From contig NZ_VMNK01000013.1 of NCBI RefSeq assembly GCF_007625155.1, positions 1 to 64,000 on the forward strand: DNA of 64,000 bases, in the 5' to 3' direction. The translations under genes and the position numbers were made by a program. The DNA is from Denitromonas halophila. GTDB lineage: Bacteria > Pseudomonadota > Gammaproteobacteria > Burkholderiales > Rhodocyclaceae. This document shows positions 49,333 to 58,186 of this stretch, piece by piece. Below the pieces are notes generated by a model. It had not been told where the DNA came from, did not search any database, and saw only the letters and a list, made by a program, of their open reading frames with translations. How positions within the stretch are numbered: the stretch's first letter is position 1; every line of letters begins with the position of its first letter.

Positions 49333-51777
49333 ATGAAGCAATCGGCTTACCTGCTATTCCCCTTGGCAGCCTTGTTCAATTCGTTTTCGATGACCGCATT
49401 GCTGCTGGTCTTCGGGCTTTCCGGTCGGGCCGAAATCGCTGCAGACATTGCGCTCATTCAGGGCGCGTCCCTGGCGCTGTTTTTTGCGTTCTCCGCCAAT
49501 GCGCGCAATGTCGTGCTGGCCTCTAGCGACGACACCGTTCAACAGGCGGCGTCCGCTCTGATGGTGACGCGTCTCGCGTTACTGGCGCCGCTGGCGCTTG
49601 TCACTTATTTCCTGAGCGTTGGTGTCGGCGGCGCGATTGCCAGCCTCGCCATCACTCTGATTGTCCGGCGTGTCTGTGAATGGCTGGGTGAAATAGCCTT
49701 GGCCAGTCACGAGGTTCGTGGCGATACTGCCGCTGTGTCGCGTGTCCTCGTTGCCGAGGGCTTGGCGCTGGCCGCATGTGTTGTCGCTTCATTGATCATG
49801 GGCTTTGATCTGGCGTTGAGCGCGATGCCTTGGGCGGTTGTTCCACTGTTGTCGCTGCGTGGCGCAAAGCTATCGCTGCGATCGCAGCATTTCGGCCTCG
49901 GCACACTGTTGCCGCATTTCGGTTCGTCAGGGATTATTGGCGCAAGCGTCTTCGTGTTCCGGCTGTCTGTGACCTTTCTCGCTGGAAAAGCGCTGGCGGG
50001 TACGTTGTTTACGGCATTTGCGGTCGGCAGCCTTGTTCCGACGGTGTTCGGGCAGGCGCTTGCGCCAACGCTTATTCGTCGATTTGGCCAAAGAAAGTTG
50101 CCCTATCAGTTCGCGGCCGCGCCCCTCGGCATGATCCTCGCCGGGAGCCTGCTCGCCGTTGTAGCGGCTTGGTTTCCACATGTACTGCCAGAGGGCGGGC
50201 TGCCGCGAGTATTCTGGCTGGCGACGGGGCTCTCGGTTGCCGGCGGCGCTGTCATGACTGTTGCGATGCTGCTGCGCACCCGACTGCTTCACGAGGGAGG
50301 CGGGCGGGACGCTTTTGGTCCTGATCTCCTTGCCAATGTGCTTATTGCGACGTGCGTCCCCTTTGTTTTTTACGTGTTCGGAGCGGTATCGCTGGCCGGG
50401 CTCTATCTTCTGAGTGCAGTTATCAACCTTGGCTTCATTCTGAGTGCAAGGCGCTGGTTTTTGGTTGAAGGCGAGCGTCGAAAATGGTTTCTGACCGGAC
50501 TTCCGGTATTGCTGGTTTTTCCCGTCTTCTTCCAATTGGATGGCGGTTTGTTCAGGGATATGGCGTTTGTTTTTGATGCTCAGGGGGCAATCAAGAAGCT
50601 CCCTTTGCCGGCATCCGTCATCGTCATGTTCCTGGGTATTGCTGTGCTGGGGAATTATTGGCAGGCATCGAGAGCGCTGACGGCTTTGTTTTTCTCGTCA
50701 CTCCTGTTTGTCCTCACCTCGTTGGTTGCCGCAGATGGGAGTGCTTATCAAGAAGGGGCCAAACTGATCCTCCTTGCCCAGTTTCTGCTGCCGATGTTCG
50801 GTCTGGTTCTTGGTGAGATGTACGGAATGACCGACAATAGCGGCCGGTCCCTGCAGTGGGCCGCGTGCGGGATGTTGCTCGTGGTGCTGCCCGCGCAGTT
50901 GGTATCGACTTGGAGTGACGGCTATGCGGTTCTGAGCCCGCATGTATTCCTGTTTAGTATCTATCAACACCTTCAGTATTTTCCAATGGTGGTGTCAGCG
51001 TTGGCCATTGCGACCGCAATTGCGCTTTGGGACAAGACAACTCTTGAAAAGCGGGCGGTTTTCGTTCTGATGCCAGTGGCAGCCATTTATGTGTTTTCGA
51101 CACATTCGGTGGCGGCAGTACTCGGTCTTGCCGTGGCGCTAGCCGGGTTCGGTTTTTACCACCTGCGAAAAGAGACTGGCCGTGCCCAGGCCGCGCTTTT
51201 GCTGATTGTGGTTTTGTCATCGCTTGCGACGTTCAGTGTCGCCAGGGAATCGGGATGGCTGGCGAGTCAGCTAGTACCGGATGGGCAGGTCGTTGAACAG
51301 GAAACATGGCAGACAAAACTTTCGCCATCCTCTGAATCTAGCGCCGCTGCCGTGCCGCAAGGCGCCGTTGAACGCCTCGAACATTGGCGTTTTTTCTATC
51401 GTGGTGTGCTGGAGTCGCCACACAGCTTTCTTGCGGGACATGCGACGCCTCCCGATCGGGAAAAGCATCCGAGTGCGCACAATTACTGGCTCGATACCGC
51501 ATACAATTTTGGAACGATATCGCTTATTCCCCTGGCCGGCATGTTGATTTGGACGCTGCGCGCGCTATGGGTCAGGCGCGATGAATTGTTCAAGGATTCG
51601 ATACTTTTCGGACTGGCGCTTGCGGTCCTTTATTTGCTGCTTTTCGAGAACATGCTCAAGGTCGGCATGCGGCAGCCCTATCCCGGGATCATCACATTTT
51701 TCCTGTGGGGCCTGCTCGTCGCCCGTTTGCGGCTTCGCGGTAGTCGTATCGATGTTACGGAGCCGAGATCCGTATGA
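49333..51777 (+). CDS. Apparent fusion of a Wzx-like flippase and a Wzy/WaaL-like O-antigen polymerase/ligase
   Basis: This 814-residue membrane protein has two halves. Residues about 1-405 form a Wzx/MATE-like set of roughly 12 helices (YLLFPLAALFNSFSM, FGSSGIIGASVFVFRLSVTFL, VFWLATGLSVAGGAVMTVAML). Residues about 415-800 form a second helical bundle of the O-antigen ligase/polymerase superfamily. Its hallmark is the periplasmic loop HWRFFYRGVLESPHSFLAGH followed by HPSAHNYWLDTAYNFGTISL (about 675-720). Separate flippases and polymerases are each about 400-450 residues, so the length fits a fusion. GGAG at 49321-49324 precedes the ATG. No stop or frameshift interrupts the frame. It overlaps the next glycosyltransferase by four bases. 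Confidence 0.75.
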   Translation: MKQSAYLLFPLAALFNSFSMTALLLVFGLSGRAEIAADIALIQGASLALFFAFSANARNVVLASSDDTVQQAASALMVTRLALLAPLALVTYFLSVGVGGAIASLAITLIVRRVCEWLGEIALASHEVRGDTAAVSRVLVAEGLALAACVVASLIMGFDLALSAMPWAVVPLLSLRGAKLSLRSQHFGLGTLLPHFGSSGIIGASVFVFRLSVTFLAGKALAGTLFTAFAVGSLVPTVFGQALAPTLIRRFGQRKLPYQFAAAPLGMILAGSLLAVVAAWFPHVLPEGGLPRVFWLATGLSVAGGAVMTVAMLLRTRLLHEGGGRDAFGPDLLANVLIATCVPFVFYVFGAVSLAGLYLLSAVINLGFILSARRWFLVEGERRKWFLTGLPVLLVFPVFFQLDGGLFRDMAFVFDAQGAIKKLPLPASVIVMFLGIAVLGNYWQASRALTALFFSSLLFVLTSLVAADGSAYQEGAKLILLAQFLLPMFGLVLGEMYGMTDNSGRSLQWAACGMLLVVLPAQLVSTWSDGYAVLSPHVFLFSIYQHLQYFPMVVSALAIATAIALWDKTTLEKRAVFVLMPVAAIYVFSTHSVAAVLGLAVALAGFGFYHLRKETGRAQAALLLIVVLSSLATFSVARESGWLASQLVPDGQVVEQETWQTKLSPSSESSAAAVPQGAVERLEHWRFFYRGVLESPHSFLAGHATPPDREKHPSAHNYWLDTAYNFGTISLIPLAGMLIWTLRALWVRRDELFKDSILFGLALAVLYLLLFENMLKVGMRQPYPGIITFFLWGLLVARLRLRGSRIDVTEPRSV

Positions 51778-53024
51778 AGGTTCTGATCGTGACGCAGTAT
51801 TTCTGGCCGGAGAGTTTCGGCATCACGGCACTCGCGCGCTCGATGCAAGAGCGCGGCGTGGCCGTCACCGTCTTGACCGGGCAGCCGAATTATCCCGGCG
51901 GCGTGGTCTTCCCGGGCTATGCGGCGTGGCGCACCGGTCGGGAGACGTTTAGTGGCGTTGAGATCATGCGGGTGCCGCTCGCGCCACGTGGCATCAAGTC
52001 CGGACTGCGGTTGGCGGTGAACTACCTGTCCTTCCTGGTCAGTGCTTCACTCCTGGGGCCGTGGATGCTGCGGGGTCGTCAGTTCGACGCGGTTTTCGTG
52101 TATGCCCCGTCGCCTCTCCTGCAGGCATTGCCGGCGGTGCTTCTTGCCTGGTGGAAGCGTGCGCCGTTGGTCGTCTGGGTGCAGGATTTGTGGCCTGAAA
52201 GCCTGTCTGCGACGGGCTTCGTGCGAAACAAGCGGATACTCGGTTTGGTCGGTTCGGTGGTGCGGTACATTTATCGGCGTACCGACCTGATACTTATTCC
52301 ATCGGAGGCGTTCCGGGAGCCCGTCCAACGCCTGACGCCCTCGAAGGGGCGCATCGCCTATTATCCGAACGCGTTTGTCGAGGAGCCCGTTGGTGCGAGC
52401 ACGCCCTCGCCGGCCTTGAGTGCCCTGGTTGGTGAGATCGCAGCAGCCCCGTCCGTTGTTTTTGCCGGAAATCTGGGTACCGCGCAGTCGCTGGATACGA
52501 TACTGGACGCGGCAGAGCGCGTTGCGGCGCGAGGCCAGCCGATTCGCTTCTTCATCGTGGGCAGCGGCAGTCTGTCGGGGTGGCTTGCCGAAGAGGTGGC
52601 GCGAAGGGGGCTGACCAACGTCTTGCTGCCGGGGCGTTTTCCGTCCTCGGCGATGACGTCGATCTACGCGTCGGCAACGGCGCTTCTGGTGAGTCTGCGC
52701 GATGAGCCGATTTTCGCGCAGACGATTCCGAGCAAGGTTCAGGGCTATCTGGCGGCAGGAAAGCCGATCATCGCCTCGCTCAATGGTGAGGGGGCCCGCG
52801 TCGTCGTCGAGGCGAAGGCGGGAGTGGCGTGTCCTGCGGGCGACAGCGAGGCGCTTGCCGATGCCGTCATTCATATCTGTGGGCAGGATGACGACGCAAG
52901 GCGTGAAATGGGCGAAAATGGGCGCAGCTATGCGCAAAAGCATTTTGGACTTGCCGGGCTGACGGATGATCTGATCGCCCGGTTCGAGGCACTATCGGCA
53001 CAACGGAGGGAATCGTCGCGATGA
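51774..53024 (+). CDS. Family 4 glycosyltransferase, WbuB-like (L-FucNAc transferase candidate)
   Basis: This 416-residue GT-B transferase opens with KVLIVTQYFWPESFGITALARSM and LTGQPNYPGGVVFPGY, which is the arrangement of WbuB and related L-fucosamine transferases. It also has VWVQDLWPESLSATGFV, VFAGNLGTAQSLDTILDAAE and IPSKVQGYLAAGKPIIASLNGEG. It sits directly before the UDP-L-FucNAc genes, as wbuB does beside fnlABC in some E. coli loci. It should transfer L-FucNAc to the growing repeat. It overlaps both neighbours by four bases. Confidence 0.86.
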   Translation: MKVLIVTQYFWPESFGITALARSMQERGVAVTVLTGQPNYPGGVVFPGYAAWRTGRETFSGVEIMRVPLAPRGIKSGLRLAVNYLSFLVSASLLGPWMLRGRQFDAVFVYAPSPLLQALPAVLLAWWKRAPLVVWVQDLWPESLSATGFVRNKRILGLVGSVVRYIYRRTDLILIPSEAFREPVQRLTPSKGRIAYYPNAFVEEPVGASTPSPALSALVGEIAAAPSVVFAGNLGTAQSLDTILDAAERVAARGQPIRFFIVGSGSLSGWLAEEVARRGLTNVLLPGRFPSSAMTSIYASATALLVSLRDEPIFAQTIPSKVQGYLAAGKPIIASLNGEGARVVVEAKAGVACPAGDSEALADAVIHICGQDDDARREMGENGRSYAQKHFGLAGLTDDLIARFEALSAQRRESSR

Positions 53025-53878
53025 GAATTCTGGTGCTTGGCGTCTCGGGTATGCTGGGCAACGCCATGTATAGGACGCTTTCGGAGAGCGTGGATCTTGA
53101 GGTCTGGGGTTCGGTCCGCTCCTCTGGCGCAAAGCGCTATTTTGCCGAGAGTTTGAGGGATCGGATTCTGGCCGGCGTCGATGTGGAGAATATGGATTCG
53201 CTCTCGTCGCTGTTCGAGCGCGTGCGTCCGCAGGTGGTTGTCAACTGCGTGGGTCTCGTCAAGCAACTCGTTGAGTCGAATGACCCTTTGGTTGCGCTTC
53301 CGATCAATGCCATGCTGCCACACCGTCTGTCACGGTATTGCGCCCTGGTCGGCGCCCGCCTCGTGCATTTCAGCACGGACTGCGTCTTCAGTGGCAAGCG
53401 CGGAGCGTATCGTGAATCGGATGTTTCCGATGCCCAGGATCTGTATGGAAAATCGAAGTTTATCGGCGAGGTGTCGGACGACGCGCATGCGCTGACGCTC
53501 CGGACCTCAATCATCGGGCACGAGCTCGCAAGCCACCATGGTTTGGTTGAGTGGTTTTTGCATCAGGAAGGAAGTGTTCGTGGTTATCGCCGAGTTATTT
53601 TTTCGGGGCTCCCAACGGTCGAACTTTCGCGGGTCGTTCGCGATGTCGTGATCCCGCAAGCGGGGCTCTCAGGCGTACATCATGTCGCCTCGGCCCCGAT
53701 CACGAAGCATGATCTGCTTGAACTGGTGGCGAAGGCGTATGGCAAGGCGACTCGCATTGAGCCCGATGATTCGGCGGTCATTGATCGCTCGCTGGTGGCG
53801 GACCAATTCAGGGATTTGACGGGTTACGTCGCACCAGACTGGCCCGAACTCGTGCGGCGCATGAAGCATTTCAGCTAA
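53021..53878 (+). CDS. RmlD-like 4-keto-sugar reductase of the UDP-L-FucNAc pathway
   Basis: This 285-residue SDR has RILVLGVSGMLGNAMYRTL, VVNCVGLVKQLVES, HFSTDCVFSGKRGAY and LYGKSKFIGEV with Tyr and Lys. It lies between the WbuB-like gene and fnlA, the position of FnlB/WbjC, which reduces the 4-keto intermediate. It is shorter than WbjC (about 370 residues with a C-terminal extension), so it appears to be a compact functional replacement. It is 10 bases from fnlA. Confidence 0.8.
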   Translation: MRILVLGVSGMLGNAMYRTLSESVDLEVWGSVRSSGAKRYFAESLRDRILAGVDVENMDSLSSLFERVRPQVVVNCVGLVKQLVESNDPLVALPINAMLPHRLSRYCALVGARLVHFSTDCVFSGKRGAYRESDVSDAQDLYGKSKFIGEVSDDAHALTLRTSIIGHELASHHGLVEWFLHQEGSVRGYRRVIFSGLPTVELSRVVRDVVIPQAGLSGVHHVASAPITKHDLLELVAKAYGKATRIEPDDSAVIDRSLVADQFRDLTGYVAPDWPELVRRMKHFS

Positions 53879-53888
53879 GAGGTAGTTT

Positions 53889-54899
53889 ATGTTTTCTGGC
53901 AAGACACTCATGATTACCGGCGGGACGGGGTCCTTCGGTAACGCCGTGCTCACCCGCTTTCTTGACACCGCCGTGAAGGAAATACGGATCTTCAGTCGCG
54001 ATGAGAAGAAGCAGGAGGACATGCGGATCGCGCTGGCGAACGACAAGGTCAAGTTCTACATCGGCGACGTGCGTGACAGCGACAGCCTCGCGCAGGCCAT
54101 GACCGGGGTCGACTATGTGTTCCATGCCGCGGCGCTCAAGCAGGTGCCTTCCTGTGAGTTCTATCCGATGGAAGCGGTCCGCACCAACGTGCTGGGTACC
54201 GAGAACGTGCTGAACGCGGCGATCGCGCGCGGGGTGAGCCGGGTGGTGGTGCTCAGCACCGACAAGGCGGTCTACCCGATCAACGCCATGGGCATTTCCA
54301 AGGCGATGGCCGAGAAGCTGATGGTGGCCAAGTCGCGCACCATTCCTGCCGGTGGCACGGTGGTCTGCGCGACCCGTTATGGCAACGTGATGGCCTCGCG
54401 GGGTTCGGTGATACCGCTCTTTGTCGATCAGCTTCGGGCGGGAGAGCCGCTGACGCTAACCGATCCGAACATGACGCGTTTCTTGATGTCGCTGGAGGAT
54501 TCGGTGGATCTGGTGCTGCATGCGTTTGAGCATGCGGAGCAGGGTGACATCTTCATTCAGAAAGCGCCGGCCTCAACCGTAGGCGATCTGGCGCAGGCCT
54601 TGAAAGAGCTGCTGGGAAGTGCGAATCCGGTGAAGATCATCGGTACGCGTCACGGCGAAAAGCTCTACGAATCGCTGGTGTCTCGTGAGGAAATGGCCAA
54701 GGCCGAGGACATGGGCCGCTACTATCGCATCCCGGCCGATAACCGCGATCTGAACTACAAGAAGTATTTTGTCGAGGGTGAGCAGCGTATTTCGGAACTG
54801 GACGACTATACCTCCCACAATACCGAGCGGCTGGATATCGCCGGGGTCAAGACTGTGCTGCAGTCACTTGACTACATTCGCGAGGTGTTGCGTGCTTAA
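53889..54899 (+). CDS. fnlA: UDP-N-acetylglucosamine 4,6-dehydratase (5-inverting), FnlA/CapE/WbjB type
   Basis: FnlA starts UDP-L-FucNAc synthesis by dehydrating and epimerising UDP-GlcNAc. This 336-residue SDR has MITGGTGSFGNAVLTRFL, FSRDEKKQEDMR, HAAALKQVPSCEFYP and LSTDKAVYPINAMGISKAMAEKL. The usual catalytic Tyr is replaced by Met (MGISK), which is normal in this dehydratase class. The later segment RHGEKLYESLVSREEM also matches CapE/FnlA. Its first intermediate, UDP-2-acetamido-2,6-dideoxy-L-arabino-hexos-4-ulose, is the same as the product of PseB, so it could feed PseC as well. Confidence 0.93.
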   Translation: MFSGKTLMITGGTGSFGNAVLTRFLDTAVKEIRIFSRDEKKQEDMRIALANDKVKFYIGDVRDSDSLAQAMTGVDYVFHAAALKQVPSCEFYPMEAVRTNVLGTENVLNAAIARGVSRVVVLSTDKAVYPINAMGISKAMAEKLMVAKSRTIPAGGTVVCATRYGNVMASRGSVIPLFVDQLRAGEPLTLTDPNMTRFLMSLEDSVDLVLHAFEHAEQGDIFIQKAPASTVGDLAQALKELLGSANPVKIIGTRHGEKLYESLVSREEMAKAEDMGRYYRIPADNRDLNYKKYFVEGEQRISELDDYTSHNTERLDIAGVKTVLQSLDYIREVLRA

Positions 54900-56019
54900 A
54901 GTCATGACGCTCGTCGGCACCCGGCCCGAATTGATCAAGATGAGCCGGGTGATCGCCGAGCTCGACCGCCAGGTCGAGCATGTGTTGGTGCACTCTGGTC
55001 AGAACTACGATTTCGAGTTGAATCAGGTGTTCTTCGACGATCTGGATATCCGCAAGCCAGACCACTTTCTCGGTGCCGCTGGTGAGAATGCCGCCCAGAC
55101 CATCGCCGAGGTGATCGCCAAGGCAGATGCGGTGTTCGAGCGCGAGAAGCCCGATGCTCTCATGCTCTATGGCGACACCAATACTTGCCTCGCGGTGATT
55201 CCCGCAAAGCGTCGAAAAATTCCGGTTTTTCACATGGAGGCGGGCAACCGTTGCTTTGATCAACGGGTGCCTGAAGAGCTCAACCGCAAGGTGTTGGACC
55301 ATCTTTCCGACATCAACATGGTACTGACCGAGCACGCCCGCCGGTATCTGATTGCCGAGGGCATTCGACCCGAGACGATCATTAAGACCGGTTCGCACAT
55401 GGAGGAGGTGCTCAACTACTACATGCCGCGCATCGAGGCGTCGGATGTGTTGGCGCGCGAAGGTCTGGACAGCGGAAAGTTTTTCATTGTCAGCGCGCAT
55501 CGTGAAGAGAACGTCGATACCCCGGAGAATTTGCGCGACTTGCTTGAGTCCTTGCGTGGACTCGTCGATACCTACGGTTTTCCGGTGATCGTTTCGACTC
55601 ATCCGCGCACCCGAAAGCGTCTGGAGGCGCTTGGGGAATCGCTTGAGCATCCCTTGATCCGGTTCTCGAAGCCTTTCGGCTTGCTCGATTACATCAAGCT
55701 GCAGATGTCAGCTTTTTGCGTGTTGTCGGATAGCGGCACGATTACCGAGGAGGCATCCCTGCTCAATTTGCCGGCGGTGACCCTGCGTAATGCGCATGAG
55801 CGTCCGGAGGGTATGGATGAAGGTACGCTGATCATGAGCGGCCTCAAGCGTGCTGCGGTTCTGGAAGCAGTGAAGGTCATCACATCGCAGCACGACCGGG
55901 CGCGACGCGTGATTCCGGTGGTGCCTGACTATCAGGCGGGGCCGGTGTCAAAGCAGGTTGTGCGCGTTGTTCTCAGCTACACCGACTACGTCAACCGTAC
56001 GGTGTGGCGCAAGACCTGA
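54892..56019 (+). CDS. fnlC: UDP-sugar 2-epimerase of the UDP-L-FucNAc pathway (FnlC/WecB-like)
   Basis: FnlC is the C-2 epimerase that completes UDP-L-FucNAc. This 375-residue WecB-family protein has MTLVGTRPELIKMSRVI at the start, VHSGQNYDFELNQVFFDDL, and YGDTNTCLAVIPAKRRKIPVFHMEAGNRC. VPEELNRKVLDHLSDINMVLTEHA and LSDSGTITEEASLL carry the active-site His, Glu and Arg environment. GTG 54892 has GAGG upstream and overlaps fnlA by eight bases; the frame stays open to 54769 but those residues are antisense-like noise. The order fnlA-fnlC is the classical one. Confidence 0.92.
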   Translation: MLKVMTLVGTRPELIKMSRVIAELDRQVEHVLVHSGQNYDFELNQVFFDDLDIRKPDHFLGAAGENAAQTIAEVIAKADAVFEREKPDALMLYGDTNTCLAVIPAKRRKIPVFHMEAGNRCFDQRVPEELNRKVLDHLSDINMVLTEHARRYLIAEGIRPETIIKTGSHMEEVLNYYMPRIEASDVLAREGLDSGKFFIVSAHREENVDTPENLRDLLESLRGLVDTYGFPVIVSTHPRTRKRLEALGESLEHPLIRFSKPFGLLDYIKLQMSAFCVLSDSGTITEEASLLNLPAVTLRNAHERPEGMDEGTLIMSGLKRAAVLEAVKVITSQHDRARRVIPVVPDYQAGPVSKQVVRVVLSYTDYVNRTVWRKT

Positions 56020-56024
56020 CTGCC

Positions 56025-56984
56025 ATGCGGGTTCTGGTGACTGGGGCGAGTGGTTTCGTCGGGCGGGCGGTGCTCAGCCGTTTGCTGCGCGAGGACGGTG
56101 TGGTGGTGCGGGGTGCTTACCGAACGTTGCCGGCGTCGGTAGATGACCGGATTGAACCATGCCTGGTGGGCGACCTTGGCCCTGATACCGATTGGCTGCC
56201 GGCGTTGGTCGATGTTGATGTGGTGATCCATTGCGCGGCGCGGGTGCATGTCATGCACGACACCGAGTCCGACCCGCTGGCGGCGTATCGCCGAAGCAAT
56301 GTCGACGGCACGCTGCACCTGGCGCGTTCGGCGGCGCGGGCGGGGTGTCGTCGTCTGGTGTTCGTCAGCTCGATCAAGGTTAACGGTGAGGCCACCGAAC
56401 CGGGGCATCCATTTGCTGAAGCGACGCCGCCGATGCCGTGCGATCCCTATGGTGTGTCGAAGCTTGAAGCCGAGCAGGGCCTGCTCGATCTGGCGCGTGA
56501 GACCACGTTGGAGGTCGCTGTAGTGCGCCCGCCGCTAGTTTATGGCCCGGGCGTGAAAGCCAATTTCCGTTCGATGATGAGTTGGCTGTGCCGAGGCATA
56601 CCGCTACCTTTCGGTGCGATCGATAATCGTCGTAGCCTGGTTGGCGTGGATAATCTGGCCGATCTGGTGGTCTGCTGTGCCAGTCATCCGGCCGCGGCGA
56701 ATCAGGTGTTTCTGGCGGGCGATGGCGAGGATTTATCGACCACTGCCTTGTTGACGCGTGTGGCCGACGCACTGGGGCGGCGTGCGCGCTTGCTGCCGGT
56801 GCCGCCGAGCTGGATTTCGACCGTTGCCCGCTTGCTAGGGCGCCAGGCGCTGGCGACCCGCTTGTGTGGGTCGCTTCAGGTTGATATCAGCAAGGCACGG
56901 ACTATGCTCGGCTGGATGCCGCCGGATTCGGTGGACGTTGGCTTGAAGAAAGTCGCGGCCGATTATCTGGCCCAGCGCCAATGA
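56025..56984 (+). CDS. NAD-dependent sugar reductase/epimerase, WbpV-like
   Basis: This 319-residue extended SDR has VLVTGASGFVGRAVLSRLL, HCAARVHVMHDTESDPLAAY, FVSSIKVNGEAT and PYGVSKLEAEQGLL, the pattern of WbpV/GalE-like proteins found beside WecA-type transferases. In Pseudomonas O6-type loci WbpV reduces the WbpM product to UDP-D-QuiNAc. The next two genes are WbpL-like and WbpM-like, so this role fits well. It starts five bases after fnlC ends. Confidence 0.84.
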   Translation: MRVLVTGASGFVGRAVLSRLLREDGVVVRGAYRTLPASVDDRIEPCLVGDLGPDTDWLPALVDVDVVIHCAARVHVMHDTESDPLAAYRRSNVDGTLHLARSAARAGCRRLVFVSSIKVNGEATEPGHPFAEATPPMPCDPYGVSKLEAEQGLLDLARETTLEVAVVRPPLVYGPGVKANFRSMMSWLCRGIPLPFGAIDNRRSLVGVDNLADLVVCCASHPAAANQVFLAGDGEDLSTTALLTRVADALGRRARLLPVPPSWISTVARLLGRQALATRLCGSLQVDISKARTMLGWMPPDSVDVGLKKVAADYLAQRQ

Positions 56985-57018
56985 TGTTCTCCCTCTTTCA
57001 AGCGATTGCGATCCGCCC

Positions 57019-58038
57019 ATGAGTGCCTGGTTCTTGCCCCTGATCGTGCTCGGCGCGTTCTTTTTGACTGGACGACTGCGTCGCTACGCGCTGGCGCGCA
57101 GTCTGATGGACGTGCCGAACGCGCGCAGCTCTCATGTCACACCGACGCCGCGTGGCGGTGGCGTGGCGATCGTGCTGTGTTTTCTGGGTGTGTTGCCGCT
57201 GTTGGTGGTGCTGGGCGCGCTGGAGGCTTCCGGTGCCTGGGCGATGGCCGGGGCCGGGGGATTGGTGGCGTTGATTGGCTTTCTGGACGACCACGGCCAT
57301 ATTGCGGCGCGTTGGCGCTTGCTGGCGCACTTCGGCGCGGCGGTCTGGGCGCTGGTTTGGTTGCAGCCGGCTGGGGTGATGCCGGCCGGTGTGCCTGGCA
57401 GCGCCAGCGGTGTGAGCATGGTGCTGGCCGCGCTGTATCTGGTGTGGATGCTCAATCTGTACAACTTCATGGATGGCATCGACGGCATTGCCAGTGTCGA
57501 GGCCATCTGCGTTTGCGGCGGCGGTGCGCTGCTCTACTGGCTCCAGGGTGCGAATGCCGATGCCTTGGTGCCCTTGTCGCTGGGCGGCGCGGTGCTGGGG
57601 TTTCTGGTGTGGAACTTTCCGCCGGCCAAGATTTTCATGGGCGATGCCGGCAGTGGTTTTCTGGGCATCACGCTGGGCGTGCTGTCCTTCCAGGCGGCGG
57701 CGGTTTCGCCGGATCTGTTCTGGAGCTGGACGATACTGCTCGGCGTGTTCATCGTCGATGCGACCTACACCTTGATACGGCGCCTGCTACGCGGTGACCG
57801 TGTGTATGAAGCCCATCGCAGCCATGCCTATCAGCATGCGTCCCGCCGGGCGGGGCGGCACTTGCCGGTGACTCTGGCAGTGGCGGGAATCAATCTGCTC
57901 TGGTTGTTGCCGTTGGCGGTGGGGGTTGCGCGTGGGGTGCTTACGCCCTGGATGGGACTGGCCGTCGCCTATTTACCCTTGGTGGTTTTTGCGGTGCGAT
58001 TGCGGGCCGGCATGCCGGAAGACGCGTCGTCCGCTTGA
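57019..58038 (+). CDS. Undecaprenyl-phosphate sugar-1-phosphate transferase (WbpL/WecA/MraY family)
   Basis: This 339-residue inner-membrane enzyme starts the lipid-linked glycan by moving a HexNAc-1-phosphate onto undecaprenyl phosphate. It has about ten helices. Motifs in order are NARSSHVTPTPRGGGVAIV (about 34-52), the metal-binding Asp pair in ALIGFLDDHGHI, NFMDGIDGIASVE, and FPPAKIFMGDAGSGFLGITLG. HRSHAYQHASRR near residue 267 is the HxxxH loop of the family. Together with WbpV- and WbpM-like neighbours it probably transfers QuiNAc-1-P or FucNAc-1-P. The ATG at 57019 follows a 34-base gap. Confidence 0.92.
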   Translation: MSAWFLPLIVLGAFFLTGRLRRYALARSLMDVPNARSSHVTPTPRGGGVAIVLCFLGVLPLLVVLGALEASGAWAMAGAGGLVALIGFLDDHGHIAARWRLLAHFGAAVWALVWLQPAGVMPAGVPGSASGVSMVLAALYLVWMLNLYNFMDGIDGIASVEAICVCGGGALLYWLQGANADALVPLSLGGAVLGFLVWNFPPAKIFMGDAGSGFLGITLGVLSFQAAAVSPDLFWSWTILLGVFIVDATYTLIRRLLRGDRVYEAHRSHAYQHASRRAGRHLPVTLAVAGINLLWLLPLAVGVARGVLTPWMGLAVAYLPLVVFAVRLRAGMPEDASSA

Positions 58039-58103
58039 GTGTGGTGCTGACTGAGACTGTCGGCATTATGGCGTTTTGAGGCGGCTGCCTGTCGACATGC
58101 CGA

Positions 58104-58109
58104 TATAAT
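58104..58109 (+). promoter_or_regulatory. Consensus -10 box upstream of the WbpM-like gene
   Basis: A perfect TATAAT stands in the 148-base gap before the WbpM-like gene, which otherwise has no clear signals. No good -35 was found at 16-18 bases, so strength is uncertain, but a separate promoter for the last gene of the locus is plausible. Confidence 0.45.
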
Positions 58110-58186
58110 GCGGAAAACCCTCCGTCGTCGTGATGTCGTGCCTGGTTTGGCGCGGCGAACGCTCCGCCAGGATTGAAGATTCGATC

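Noticed and set aside
54769-54891. Longer fnlC start
   Set aside because: The extra 41 residues do not match the WecB family; GTG 54892 gives the normal N-terminus ending in GTRPE.
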